Shown piece by piece: positions 1 through 13,402 of a stretch of DNA of 64,000 bases (position 1 is the stretch's first letter; each line of letters starts with the position of its first letter). Under the pieces are notes generated by a model. That model saw only the letters and a list, made by a program, of their open reading frames with translations, was not told the origin of the DNA and did not search any database. The translations under genes and the position numbers were made by a program. Origin of the DNA: Fomitopsis serialis (lineage: Eukaryota > Basidiomycota > Agaricomycetes > Polyporales > Fomitopsidaceae); the NCBI RefSeq assembly GCF_022376445.1, contig NW_025955002.1, forward strand, positions 186,001 to 250,000. Direction: 5' to 3'.

Positions 1-2767
1 GTACACAAGCGCACAATATTCCCTCTATGTGCTCACCTGTGTAATATCACAAGTCAATAAGAAGATCACTGCTGAGTTTAGGGTCACCCCAGATGGCGTA
101 TTGACCGAGTCTGGATTGGTGAATCCGTCGATCTTATAAAGTAAAGGCAAGTCAGTGTGCGGGAACATCATGAGTAGGTAACACGCTTCTGATGATAGCA
201 TACTATTCACTGCCCCCGTAGACTATGCGGAGCCACACTTCTCTGGGCCACAAATTCTTCCGCGTAGTTCGAATAAGGCTGTTCAAATGTCGACGAGGAT
301 TGACGAGGATGCCTGCAATTTGATTACAGTTACCTGCTTTCTGAAAGAAACAAAACAACTTTAGCGAGGAAGTAGTCAGGATGGCGTGCGCACCTTTAGC
401 TGAGTTGTGAAGTGATAAGTTGCATACTCACATACTAGCGTGGCCCTCTAGAACTAAGAAACACTACCTGGTGACCAGGACAGGAAGACGCACATATGCA
501 GCGCGAGTGACATCGCTGGCTCCTCCTCCGTCGACCGTAGGCAGAAGAAGCGCTGGCCCTCCGGTCATGGACGGGTAGCGAGGATAATTCCCACGCGGAT
601 TTGGCCGATGGGAAAGTGGACAAACGTCGTGTGCAAACAACTGTAATCCTTCCACGTGATTGTTTTCCTCTTTGAGCCAAGGGAACGTAGTACGTCTGCG
701 CGCGTTGGGTCTCTCTGCCTAACCCGCATCTCTCTGGGAGCCCGGCCGCACCTTCCTCATCTGGCTCTCGATGGTGGCTAACATGATACATGCATTCTCT
801 ATGTAATGCACGCTCAAAGGAGAATATAGACCGTTACAGAAATCTAGCGACAACGCCAATCATTCCACTCACGACAATGGCAGCGCGCCTTCTCAATATT
901 GGTCGCTTCTAGACGACGGCTCTGCAATGCGCTTCTGGGTAGTACAGTTTGTACTTGTGTTGTACGTATTACCCTTTTATTTGAGACTCCACAGCTTGCA
1001 GGCTGATGGTGCATCTAGATGACATGAGTACTATGCTTCGACCGAAACACCATCTACGGCCATTATCCTCCCCGGCGGTCAGTCTGACCCAACCTGCTCG
1101 CGCCGATTCCTCTAGCTGATAAAACAGCTCATGAACGATCTTCAAGTTCTCGGGCAAAGGTATCAACGACGACATTCACATCGAGACTGGATTGACTGCC
1201 TGAAGAATATTTAACAACCTGGTCGCATTATCCTCTGCATGACCTACACTGGAAGCCGATCGCATACTTCATGGTCGTGCCCTTCTGTCATCCCTCAGGA
1301 CATGCAATATTGATTTTTGAAGACCTAGGGGGGTGCACATAACAGTCATTACTTCCCTTGAGTCCGCGGACTGCATCCATGCAGGATGATAGCGCAAGGG
1401 TATGTCTACGTTCTCACCGGCGTACTTCCACGTCGTGATCATCATTCTTTATGCGTGCTCCAACACCCAGTGGCATGTCTCCGAGTTCCCCTTGCAGCTG
1501 GAGTGTTATTGACTGCCCGCCGAGTGCGGTATCATCTGTCGTGTTTGATCACGCAGCCCTGAGTTCCGGGCACACAATAGTGAGACTCAGGGTCTACTCA
1601 AGCGGGAATGTTAGCCGTTTCGGTGGCTGTAATGCGGGTCCTTCCAGGCCGATTATGCACGCAGGTCTTCGGAATGTCGTCTGTAGGGATCACTCATCTT
1701 GAGCGCTCTGGGAGATGATAGTGCTTCGTTGGAAGCGCTAGGCCCTAGCCCGTCGGAGAGCGCACCTTTTAATCTCGGAACCTACAGCCATAGAAGGGTA
1801 GCTTCCCATCCCAAACTCAGCTGTCAGCCAGCAGGAACGACGCATCCAGATAGTCGCTGGCGATGGTAGCTCTCTTAGGTCTTCCATGGCGTAACGGGGC
1901 GGTGAATATCGGGAAACAGACGCAACGGTGAGCCGGGTCCACTAACTGAGGAAAATTGGAACTTCCACAAGAACTGATCTCCGGTGCGCCGTAGAGCAGT
2001 TCCTGTAAAAATTGGGGTTGGAGAAACATAACCGCTGGTGAACGGGGACTCGTACCGTCTTCACATTGTGGTCTAGGTATCTCCGGAGCTCGGCGACATG
2101 GTAAGTATCCATCTTCATATGCCAGATGCTTCTACTCAGCAAATGCTCATGGACTTCCATCTCGTCGCCTAGACACAGAATTCACCTGAGATACATGCAC
2201 ACCACTACGGCATCCCGGGGAATAGGTGGCTTCATTTCGCTCTTCACATTATCCGTGGCGTGAAGGATGGACGGAACTTTGCAAAGAGTTGGAGCAACGG
2301 TGTTCAATCATCGCGAGGATCCGATCCCGTTCAGAACAACCCGATACATGTCTCCAAGCTGTGCGTAAGGAGACAGGAAGAGACGATAAGCACAGGTTTT
2401 GGAGATCTCTCGCCTAGTATACTCTCAATCACCGGTGCGGCGATCAAGTGCGGGATTATCACAGGACGTCGTGTTGCTGCTTCATGCCTATGTAAGTAGT
2501 AAGCACTTTGTCTCATGATCAAGTTACTGCCAGTGATGTGCGCGTCGCCATCAATGGGGATAACGGGAAAGGACAATCACATTAAAGGCGGTCGATGAAC
2601 ATGAAACTATATCGCCGATCACAACTGCGCCACTAGCATCGATGAGGCTGAGTGTACTGAGCAGGGATTAGGCTCTAAGGGTGGAAGACTTGTATACATC
2701 TAGAACATTGTGTAAATCGCACAGGGTGGGTGAATCAGCAGTTCATCGACTCACCTTCAATCTTCGT
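1..2767. other. Left-end region without a recognisable gene
   Basis: Both strands carry only short open frames of about 60-85 codons, with no recognisable domain and no frame chain joined by convincing GT..AG introns. Base composition is lower in GC than in the genes to the right. I see no transposase, reverse transcriptase, tRNA or rRNA. It is probably intergenic sequence, possibly with decayed gene fragments too diverged to recognise. Confidence 0.5.
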
Positions 2768-4954
2768 CTATCGGGTCGATTGCTCGAGCTCTTGCCGGAC
2801 TTTCGCAGCTTCCAGTGCTGTAAATGAGTTAGAATTGGTGTTCAGAATGTACTTGAGAGCGAACTCACCCATCAGCGGAGACGTTTGCGCAAAGGTCGTC
2901 ATCGCCGTCAGGACCTTCTGAAGGGCGGCGATGAGGCCGTCATGGTCCGCCTCGACGTGTTGTTGCTGATGAGCGCCAGCAGCAGCTTGGTCCGCGAGCA
3001 ATGAGGTCGACGTCCAGATCATACGCAACCTGACTATCTCACCAATCAATACTCGGCACACTGCCGTCCATAGCACCTGCAGGCAACGTGGGGTCAGCAT
3101 GGTGTTTGAGAAGGGAAGTGCGCAAGAGCATCCGGCGGTGGAAAGTACGAGACATACCGCCATGATGGGATCCACGTAAGCGAGGGCACCGAGGTTCACC
3201 GAGTCAAAGGCAGTGATGGCTCTCCGAGCGGCTTCTAAATCCCTACCCGGGCCCCCGTTCTGGCCCTGCCGCAGCGCGCTGAGGACTTGCATGCTCGCAA
3301 CCAGGGCGAAGGTGTGAGTGACCAACAGATCCCGAGCGATACCTTGTTCGACTGCGCCGTGGAGAGGCGGCAGCGCGGCTATGAACTGTTCTATAATGTT
3401 CTCTAGCACGAAAAATTCAGCGGCAAATTGCTCTACGTATGCCATGGCTGGGATCGTAGGCGTAAAAATAAGTCAGCCAGCACCGGTGCAAGACATGTGG
3501 CAATCTAGGCGCACCAGGAGTCCATTGGGATGCAAGCCGCGAGGCACGCTCGAACAGTGCAGAGGCTTTAGCGCGCAGCGCCATCGGAGACGTTCCCTGT
3601 GTAATTTCGGGCGACATACCAGAAAGGAACGCCTGTATCGTAAGAGAACTGCGTAACATGGCGGGCAACCCACGCTGATAGATGCCGTAGTGAGGATCTT
3701 CTGATCAGGACTGTTTCGGATCTGCCTACCTGTGTATAGTCTTCTATCTGCAGCGGCCATGGGGTGTCGACTTGGGCGCCCGGAGAGCCGTTGAAGTGGG
3801 ACGGTGATCCCGCTCTGACCGACCAGCTCTTGTCGAGGATGAAGACACTCCAGAAAGCGTTGATCCTCTCTCCTTCTTCCAGGGCGTCAGTCGGAGGTGC
3901 TAGGTCGACGTTCAATATTCCAGGCGGATTCGGAGTATTGGAATTGGATCTGAGCTTGTTCAGCCGGCAGCTGAGGCTAAGCGCCACAGCTGCGTTGGTG
4001 TGGTACCTTCCCTCGAGGGGCCGATTAGCGGCAAAGAAATAGTGGGCCAGCAGGACCTCAGCCTGGATGCTGTAGATGATATTGTACGGCGGCGCGCGCA
4101 CCAAGGCCGCGGAGACAGACTGGACGGCGCGCTGAAGGAAAACAGGCTCGTGCGCAAATAGTGAGGCATTCCCCGAGAAATGCACGCCCCACAGGTACAT
4201 CGCGTTCAGGAGAGCGGGCGAAAGACGCGCCTGGCGGGCTTCAGCCGCAGGGATCGACACGTACTCGCGGAAACGGCCATGATGGAGGAAGAACCCAACT
4301 TGGTTTGCATGCGGGAGAAAGAACCCGACCCTGACAGTGAATGAGCGAAGAGCGGCAATTTCAATAAGATCTGGCGTCTGCTTACAGCATCTGCACCACA
4401 TCCGGCGAAGGTTCTGAGGTTGCGTCGAGGGCTGTCACGGGAGTGGCCTGCGGTATCAGATATGCCGTACCCTGTGTGGATGGACCTGCGGCCGCAGTAG
4501 AACTCGTTGCCACCGGTGTCAACTGGACTGTACGTGAAGATGATGATGGTCAGTATGTGCTGAACGTCTGAGTCATCACGCGCTCACGAGAAGGACCTGC
4601 TTGCGCTGTTGCCGTACGAGGATCATGTAGCGTCACAGAGGGCGCGACAGACTCTGGGTGTTCGAGCTCGTAGATACGTGCTTCAAGACGAGCGACGTTG
4701 TCCTCGAGCAGTTGGGTGGGACTCCTAGTAGGGCCATCCGTATATTCACAATCATATTCACGGTTCGTACGAGTGCAGGGCCCGCAGACTGGCCTTGCGC
4801 CATCGCATTTCTGAGAGCGCTGTCAGCATGATGCGTAGCACTAGAGCAGAACGACACGTACAAACTTGCGTCGACGACAGTTAAGACATGCGGAACCTCG
4901 CGGTGCCCTGCCCGAGCTGGCTGTGGGGGCGGCTTGGGATCCTTGAGCAGACAT
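2768..4954 (-). CDS. Zn2Cys6 fungal transcription factor
   Basis: This is a nuclear DNA-binding regulator of the Gal4-type Zn2Cys6 family with a C-terminal fungal-specific (middle homology) domain. The start is the ATG at 4954. Exon 1 holds CLNCRRRKF; a 51-bp intron (4861-4811) then joins KCDGARPVCGPC, giving the cluster CX2CX6CX6CX2CX8C. A linker and short coiled coil (LLEDNVARLEARIYELE) follow. Further spliced exons read VGFFLPHANQVGFFLHHGRFR, then a conserved helical block containing YLWGVHFSGN and INAFWSVFILDKSW, then SPMALRAKASALFERA. The last exon ends with FTALEAAKVRQELEQSTR. I count six introns; the product is roughly 600 residues. No pathway genes of an obvious target cluster lie beside it, so its regulon cannot be inferred. 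All six zinc ligands are present, so it looks functional. Confidence 0.88.
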
Positions 4955-7900
4955 TGTTGAGTGTTACGAAAAGGAGACGACGAAGAGGGGACGCGTATTA
5001 CTCGACGCGACTCTGCCACCTCAACTGCCGAAACGGCCGCTTTCTTATACTCACTACGTACGGGAAGGTTACGGGCCCGTCGGGAGGTGTAATCTGCACG
5101 AGACCGAAAACGAATATGTCGGAGCGGCGCCCTTCCGGAACAAGGGAGATAATTGTGACTTGAGTCAAGCCATTGCCTGAACCGAACCTCGAGGACGCCC
5201 GCGCCAATTTGGGGGAGCGCCCCGCGGTTCGTCGGCTCTCGGCGACGAGGGTACGGCCATACGAGCACGGCGAAAACGCGCCAGAGATGTGTGATGCCTC
5301 TCAGGCCCCGGACGGTGGCGTCGTCGCGCGGGCGCGGTACGGTACAAGCCGCACACCTGCGCGCCCATCTCAGATCCACTCCGGGCTGCCCTCGGGATCT
5401 TGTTTGCGCATGTATGGCAACGCCCTCCAGCTTCCGCTTAAGGCAACTCCCGACTCCGGCCCGCCCCGCCCGCGTGCACAGGAACTTGAACACGTCTCAG
5501 CGTCGCGCGCAGGCTCTGCTGCCGGGCCACCACGTCTGAGCATCGCCAGTCCGGTTGTGTGATTGGAAAATCGAGGTGGGGCGCAATTGGAAGTAGATCG
5601 AATGTCCACACTGAGATGCCGACGATGAATTCCTGATGCCCCCTGCTTTCCCCCCCGGTCCCACCGTGACTGTCCGTGAAACCTGAGGCCACAGCCACAA
5701 CTCGTAACCCGTCCGTGGTCCTCGTATGCGTCATAACGGTCCCTGGAAGCAGCGCTCACCAATGATCGACCACGCAAAGGCTCACCCTCTGTGCCGGTCA
5801 TCATCTGGCTTGTTTCGCGTCCCATCCGCGGCTCGTCGACATGATCCGCCCACCACGGGCCACTGACGGGCGACGCGATCGCGCAATGCACTCGCTGACG
5901 CGGTCTGTGTGGACGACGAGCACGCGGTCGCGGTACGGCAACAACGGAGCCCAGCGCGGCAAGCCCTGGGCAAGCCAGATGCCACCTCTGCTCCGACTCC
6001 AATGAACATGGATAATTTGGGATTGGCTTTGACCGATGTTCCACTCACTTGTTTAACATGTGTCCAGGGTCCGGAGCAGCTGCGCAGCCATGCTTGACCT
6101 GAAGCTTAACCTGATGAGGCTGAAAGAAAAATTGCGCGTAGCTACAGCTGGTAGATGCGTCTTCCGCTTCATGATGACTCTAGATTTGGTTGACTTTTCC
6201 GAGGCGAATGACGTTGCAATTGCATGTGCACACGCATTCACGCGTACCAAGTCGTCCCAAGGCACGGCGAGTCTGTGGCGGAGAGGTCGAGCAGATGGTG
6301 GTTCTCTGTTAGGATCAAGCCGCGATGCCTGAATTCAGAATAGCACGACTGGCGCGGAGGCGGATTTGGCCGTCGCGACTTTGGTTCCCTGCCAAGAGCC
6401 TCCCGATCATCTCGGTCGATCAGTCTCCGATGCGTCATTGTGGCTGAACCTCTTCCCAAGGGCGGGAAAGACCAATCGCACGCCACGAAACCGTGCACAT
6501 GTCGATAATTCCCTGAACAATCTGTGTTGTGTGAAGGCATGGTTTGCAATGAGCGTGACAGAAACACTATCGACTGTAGCGGTGATTGAGTGCGTTTCCG
6601 CAAAATTACTGCAAGCCTCGCGACTATCGAACCCGAAGCGCCACTTCAGGTTCGGAATGTTACGGGAGTGGTAGACAGTGGGTAAAGCTCGCTACGAATC
6701 CCCAGATGCAGTGCCTCGTCGAAAATGCTTCAAATCTAAATGCATGTAGGTTCGTAAGTGGCGTCTTGTCCGCGGCCAGATGACAGAAGCTGTCTGCAAG
6801 ACCCACTAGCTCCTTCGTCGGACCCGCTGAGGGTGCCCAGGATGGGTGACGCGCCTGGAGTGCCCCATACGTATGCTCCTCCTCGGGCTTCAGGGAAATA
6901 AGAGACAGGATACGTACCATGAGACCGCTTGCACAGCACTACTTATTCGTAGGTACGCTTCTGCGTCAGCTCGAGCGCTTAAGCCGACCGAATCGACCGA
7001 AGAGCATTCGGCCTACTTCAAAGCCGGGGCTGAGACATCTTGAACAGCGTAGTTTGCCGTATGAATTGACCGGAAGATTTGGGAAGATTTGCACTGCGTA
7101 AAAACCGCTCAGAGCAATGCGACCTTCGCACTCACCATGTCCGACCAGCGGGCTCCGAGGCCATGCAGTTTTGCAGAACCGCACAAAAGCGATGGAGAAC
7201 CACAAGCGATGAGAGCATCATAGCGTACTGAGTCGAGGATCACTGAGAATTACTGCAGTTGGGGATACGGCGGTAGACTGTATGCCTGTGCATCAGTCAG
7301 CGGTGACTAGGAGGTGCTCGAGGCGGTGGGACACGCACGATTGTGTCTCTAACGCAAAGCCGACGTATTGTCAGCTCATGACCCTCAAATACCGTGCCCC
7401 GAGACTTGCTTTGCGATACGGATGATACCTTTTGTCAGCAGTGGCTAACCAGGAGAACAGTTCGAGGCCTGCTTGGGGCATGGGCGTCGTCAGCGCGCAG
7501 CGATCTCCGACTCCGATGGGGTAGGATGTACAAAGCGTGTTGCCTGATCGAGGGAGGCCAAAGGTTAAGTTGACAGGACAGGCACAGGCTTGGTAACACG
7601 CGACGTGCAGCACTGAATTGTTGGCCATAGTAGGCCATAGCATGACTCGAGGGCCAAAGCGTCAACGGAAGGTGGACAGCCTGGAGCCAGGACAGGAATA
7701 CCGTGGCGCTTGAGATGCCGCGGCGCTCGCGATTGCCGCTGCGCCGCCTTTGGCTAGTGTGAATTGGTGTGCATAGCGTTGGTGGAAGCTGTGATGACAT
7801 ATGCGTAAGCTCCGAACAGCCAGGTCGGAGGTCTGTTTCGAGCATGTGGTTGTTGTCGAATGACGAGTAGACAACAAAGGTGAGGACGACACAGGAGTTA

Positions 7901-8598
7901 GTCATAAGTTTCACGTACCGCACTGTGCTACATACCAGATGAGATGACTCCGATGTTGTGAGTGTGCCTGTGTTTGGAGAATTGTGTGGTCACGCTGAGA
8001 TCCAAGCGAATTCAAACGCGTGAAGAATCAAGATCAGCGTCGTGAGGTCCACCAAAGCGTACCTCACCGTGACGGTGGTGGTGGAAGCGTTCCACGAGCC
8101 GGTATCTGCGATGATCCCATCTGTTGTCAAGAGAACCCCGAGCTGCCCGCTTTTGTCGCTGTGGGTTCGTTGTTGCTGGTGGCTGTTGGTGGACGAGTGT
8201 CACAATTGGCAAGTAGATTGCGCGAGTTACCTCGACGGTAGCAGCCACGCAGATGTCATAAGCGGATGCTTGCCCCAGCTGACGTGCCGGACATGCGCTT
8301 CACTGCCCAGTGCAGAGCCAAAATATCATGCAGCCAGTGCAGTAAGTGGACTGGAAGAGGAAGAGGGGCTACATGCGTACGGAGCGCTGGGAGGCCCAGG
8401 AGATGGCGCCACGTGCACCGCCACAAATGGCAATACAGCCACCGGCGGGGAATGTTGACGGGGAAGTGGCAGACAGTCTCCTATATTCGGAGGCTGTCCT
8501 CCGTGCTTTCTCAGGTAGGCTTCGTTCGAACCGTCGCACCCCATCCGATGTGTATAAAGGAAGTGCCTCTCGCCTTGTCTCTCACTGCTCCTCCCCGC
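4955..8598. other. 3.6 kb gap without an assignable gene
   Basis: The part from 5165 to 6050 is GC-rich and has long overlapping frames on both strands, the longest a minus frame of 224 codons at 5370-6044. No frame shows a known motif, and frame changes are not explained by good splice sites. The rest (6050-8598) has only short frames. It could hold a decayed gene at 5.2-6.0 kb, but I cannot identify one. The last few hundred bases are the 5' flank of the F-box gene. Confidence 0.4.
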
Positions 8599-10268
8599 AT
8601 GGCTCACTCACGCTTCAGCCCTGCTCACTTGTCCGGGTGTCCGCTCGCCACCGCTCCTGAACTCCCCAGTTCTGCGTCTTCTGACGCTGCAATCGACGCT
8701 GACGACCAGCACGAAACACTCACGAAACATGTCTACATCCCGCAGGAACTACTGGACAGCATCATCGACTGCCTGCACGATGACAGCGAGAGCCTGCGCG
8801 CATGCGCTTTGACCGCTCGGTCATGGCGCCCCCGCAGTCAAACCCACATTCACCACACCCTCAAGGTGACGTGCAGGTGGCAATGCACGCAGGCCGAGAA
8901 CGTGTACAGCGACCCGGCGTTGGCATCGTGTATACGAGAACTTCACATCCAGGACTTGTCACTCAAGCGCTACGGTGACAGGGAGCACTGGGTGGACCAG
9001 TGCGTTCCCGCGATGCTTTCGAAGCTTAACCAGGACCACCCGCTCGCCATTGAGTCGGTCATCATACAGAATGGGCACGACATCGAGTGGGGCAGCCACC
9101 CGGACCCTTTCTTCCCCAACGTAACCAAGTTGACTGTTCGCCGGCTGGACTTCCGCGTCGGCGCTGAATTCACCTCTTTCATGCGCCACTTTCCGCGAGT
9201 CTCTTCTCTGACCCTCGACGACTTCACCATTGCCTACAGGACCCGCGACATAGCTGCGCCCGGCCCTCGACCCCCACTGCGCGATCTCGAGATCTGCAGC
9301 AGCCCCGGCCAGGAGTTCTTCATGAACTGGTTTCTCCACCAGTCCCCGGAGGACATTCAACTACAGAGTTTCGTCTATCCCATCGAGCGCTGGCAGGTTC
9401 GTGCGCCTAAACCGTCTCTCAAAGCGCTCGGAGCGTCGGTCAAGGATCTGACGATTGTGTTCGCCTTCGCATCGCCACACTATCTGTTGAAGGGTACGCC
9501 GCTCTATTGTTAGTCCTCCTATTGTTCCTGATCGTATCCGCAATAAAAATAGGCGACCCGCTTTTGCCACACCTCTCTTCCCTCCGCAATCTGACATTCG
9601 ATCACACCACGCTCTTCGGCACGTTGTACGGCCCGCCCTCTATCCCGGTTCTGCTCAAGGAGATCTCTGCGGCTCACGTCAGCACTGTGCGGTTCCGCTT
9701 CATGCTCGACAACCAGTACACGCCGCTTGAGCAGAGCGTCGAAAAGCTGGAGCGTATCAACTTGGGGCACGCTGACACCATCCTTGATGACTTGCAGCCT
9801 TTCCACGAGCTCCAGGACGTGACCGTCCAGATCTGCTCCCGCGACTGGGCGAAACTCATGCGGCTGCCCGACGCCGACGATTGGATCGCAGCCGACACCG
9901 AACAGAGGCGCGTCTTTTCCGAGAAGTACTGTGTCACATCGCGGCGGCCGACTGACCTCTCTGCGCTGCGGGCGTCTAGTCCCGAGCGTGATCATCATCC
10001 AGACCCGGAGGTAGAGAGGGTGCACCGGGAAGCTGAGCTGAGCTTGGAACGGGGCAACATCCGGCGCGCGCGGTCAGACTACGAGAAGGCGAGAGACACT
10101 TGGGACCAGGCGACGAGCGTGGTCCAAAAAGCGTTGCCGACGATGGCGTCCCGCAAAATGCTCAGGATCGAGCCTCTGGATGATGCCGCGCCTGAACGAC
10201 TGTCGAGTCAGCCGAGGTATTATAATGCTTATCAGTACGAGCGTGCGCATCGTGTTTTGTTCCAGTGA
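8599..10268 (+). CDS. F-box-like protein (Agaricomycete type)
   Basis: This is a predicted substrate adaptor of an SCF-type ubiquitin ligase. Near residues 50-75 it reads IPQELLDSIIDCLHDDSESL followed by RACALTARSW, the usual F-box signature of large basidiomycete families. The remainder has weak leucine-rich spacing (for example NVTKLTVRRLDFRVGA and VSSLTLDDFTIAYR), as in LRR-like F-box proteins. The chosen start is the ATG at 8599; the open frame extends further upstream but without family resemblance. One 59-bp intron (9494-9552) joins LLK to GDPLLPHLSSLRNL, and the stop is TGA at 10266. The C-terminus is charged and helical (RREAELSLERGN-like, then a DYEKARDTWDQA stretch). The product is about 536 residues. 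The target is unknown. Confidence 0.8.
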
Positions 10269-11850
10269 GTTCCGCGCTGTCTCATGCTCTCCGATGTGCG
10301 CTGACCAGTAAAACCTTTTCGCTTTAGCCTTGTATAACATCATCTCACTCATCGTTGTCACGGACTCAATCGGACCTTGTTGGCCTCGCACTCGATAAGT
10401 ACTCTCTACCATATGTATGCGCTATTACTCGGCTATCGGCCTCACATGCAATCGTCTCCTCGCCTATGTAACCGTATGTGGTCTCCTCCGGACATTCTCA
10501 TTCCTTCGCCTCGTTTGATCTATTTATTAGCAAACTCCGTCTGTTCCATCGGCAGTGGCATGTATCTGTAATTAGCAAGGCGTAGATGTCAGAATAAAGG
10601 GTTCAATTGTGTCGCATCTAGCACGCACCGGCTCAGTGCTCAACCTTTCTGATCGATTGGGGATGCGACAGTCCCGGAATCCGTGGCTGTGGTTTTTGAC
10701 AACTGTGGGGACCGAGAGGCCGTTAATGCCTGACGCCTCCGACCAGAACCACTATCAAACGCGCCCGCTCCGTCGTTCCCACTGAGGAGTCTAAGAATAG
10801 ATGGCCCACCGAATTCCCCACGCTTCAGTACCATTGTCCGGGGCCGCCACATCCTGCGGAGTGTGGGATACATCGCAGCCGCGACGCCTGGGCCCCGGCC
10901 ACTGCGATCTGAGTCGTTGGAGACTCGGGTCTACGGAGTGTTAATCATGCATTGTACCGTTGCTAAGCGCTCAAGGTACGGTGCGTCAAGTACCGTACAA
11001 GGACTCTCAAAGATCCCGACTTCAATATGTATTTCAATGGTCGCGGTACACACTTATGAATATTTTTTGACACCGTTCAGGTGCTCCGGGTTCTGCCAGT
11101 GCAAGCTTCGCGGATAGTCTCGTAGCGCTCGCGCCGAAGTCGAGCGAGATCCGGATCGTACCAACCATACCGTGACGTACGTGCACCGATTCCAATCGGT
11201 CACCACCACAGACTAAGCCGAAATCCCGATGCCGAATTCAAGTAGCTGTGCGATGAAGAGCATCTCCGCGGATCCAACTTCTGAACCCGTCAGTTTCCTG
11301 TGTGGCACAGCGACAAGCACTGGGCCAGAGTCGGAGGCCGGTCCCGATTTCGGACTTGAGTTGAAGTTTAGATGCATACTTACTATTGGTGGGCAATCGA
11401 CAATATTGTCGGTAGATGACGTAGCCCATCGACGGACAGTAAAGTGATCTGAACTTTTAACATTGATGGTGATGGACAGTATGAAGGGGGCCCGATGCTA
11501 GAGCGTCATTCCAGTATTGTAACATTCCACAGAAGCTACCGTCTTAGCCCTATTCATGATGTGCTTTGTTGCGAGGCGACAAATGCATTGGTATTGTGTG
11601 GATAGGGTTGACTTGTCATTGTGCAGTGTGAGCCTATGGCTTTGAATCCTGGTACTTCATACAATCAGTGACGTGACCTAATGTAGGTGCAAGCTTTCTA
11701 CATGGAGACAGTACAGTATGCTGATACTCGTTCGTTTGTGGTTTTCCCTCTGAGCATAACCAGTATCAGCAGTTTTGAGTAAGGTGTTTGGGGTTCTACC
11801 TGTATTCGCATGACTGCCCCGCCCGGGTCTCAAACGGTGCCCCTACAGCC
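10269..11850. other. 1.6 kb intergenic region between convergent genes
   Basis: This lies between the stop codons of the F-box gene and the histone deacetylase gene, so it should contain both 3' untranslated regions. Only short frames without domains are present. I see nothing else I can support. Confidence 0.5.
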
Positions 11851-13402
11851 TTAGGTGCCAGTACACATTCTCTCCTCGATGATTTGTGCAACTCTTTCAA
11901 AGTGCTCGGTAATCTTCTCCAGGTATGCATCATCATTGCGGTCGGAAGCGTTACCCGCCGGTACGTCCAGAGTGAACGACGGAGCATACAGCGGGAATGC
12001 ACCATGGTCTGGGATGTCGGTGTCCCGCTGCAGAGCTCGCCCAAGCTGCCCGAACCGGAGGTCAATCACACGCAGTTCGGATAAGATAACCAAACCACGC
12101 ACAGCGATTGAAGTCATGTATGCCCATGCCCGTGCAGCGTTGGGATGGTTGTATCCACCTGTCGCTGTGATCAGAGAGTAACACGTCATCGCCAACAAAC
12201 GTATGTGCTCACCGCCGCCGAGCATGAGCACCTTGCACCCCCATTGGTTGCAAACACGATCTATGCACCACCCCATACTTCCCTCACTATCATTTAGTGA
12301 CCAGTTCCAGATGCCATGCGGGTCCCCCGCAAGTCCGTCGACGCCACACTGTACGATGACGCATTCTGGCTGGAAAGCTCCTTTGACGCGCTCGACTGAT
12401 GGCCATATTCGAGCAAATGTTGCGTCCGTGGCACTCCGCTCGAGCGGCATCGACAATGTGAAAGGGTCGAACCGATCCGCGGAAGGGTCCCGTAGCGTCG
12501 CGAGAGACGAAGAGGGAAAGAAGCCCGGGGCACTGTGGTGAATAGACAGAGTCAAGATCTGTGGCCCCAGAGACGTCGCGGAAGAGTCCAGAAATGCCTC
12601 AGACACAGCGTCAGAGAAATGAAGGTCGAGATCGAGGTACATGACCCGAGGACGTCGCACAGAGGAGTCCGGCCCGCGGTGCATGCGTTTGAGGGTGAGT
12701 ATAGCGAGAATGCAGTCAGCGACGTAGCAGAACCCGGATGCTTCTGACTTGCGTGCATGATGCCTGTTGTATCGTATAGGAGTAGTTCTGCTCGAATGCG
12801 GGGTGAATGGAGATACCTGCCGCCATCCCAACAGATTGCAATATCCGCACGATCCTCTCGGAGAGCACTAGCAGCTATCAAGGAACCCAGATGAAGCACA
12901 CACATGCGATAGCCGAGGAGACCAACCTGTTAGAGTACCTCCTGCAACGAGGCGAACGTACTGACTGAGCCCGGCGAAAGGCGGACAGTCCTGTGGCAGA
13001 AGCGATGTTCAAGTCACATTAGGTGTCATCAAGCAGTAAATCATACTTCTTCGAGACCAAACTCCGCAACGTTTGAGTCATCAGGTGCACTTCCATTAGC
13101 AGGATTCAAGACAAACTGTAGATAATCCTGAGTGTGATATGCGCCAAGATCTTTGTTGTCAGCAGGAACAGGCCTTAGAACTTGCAAACGAGTATCTTTC
13201 GGACACTTTGCCGGGTCAAGCAGTCCATAGGCCTTGACAAGTGCATGGACCAGCAAAGAGCGATTGCTGTTTGACGGGAGTAAAGAGGATGCCTACAACA
13301 CGATGAGCTTGTGCCACACGCGTAGCGTTCGATGCTGACCTTGACAAGCTCGTTGGATACGATATAGCATACTCGTCGTACGTGTTCAGACTCCCCGTCC
13401 AT
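11851..13402 (-). CDS. Class I histone deacetylase (HDAC8/Hos1-like)
   Basis: This is a zinc-dependent lysine deacetylase acting on histones and other proteins. Start is the ATG at 13402 and stop at 11851. Five introns restore a continuous class I catalytic domain: YHTQDYLQFVLNP, then EEDCPPFAGLSQYVRLVAGG, AICWDGG joined to RHHARKSEASGFCYVADC, VMYLDLDLHFSDAVSEAF, CGVDGLAGDP, and LMLGGG joined across an intron to GYNHPNAARAW, rebuilding GGGGY. The two active-site histidines (RHHARK), the zinc ligands (DLH and the Asp of GVDGLAGDP), the rim Asp (DCP) and the catalytic Tyr are all present. The usual HHGDGV segment is HFSDAV here, but its relay Asp is kept. The length is about 430 residues. It lies downstream of the OPT transporter on the same strand, with separate flanks. 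Activity is expected but inferred. Confidence 0.92.

Noticed and set aside
5370..6044. Minus-strand ORF of 224 codons in a GC-rich stretch
   Set aside because: No motif, composition rich in Arg/Gly/Pro as expected from GC-rich antisense or non-coding frames, and no convincing introns.
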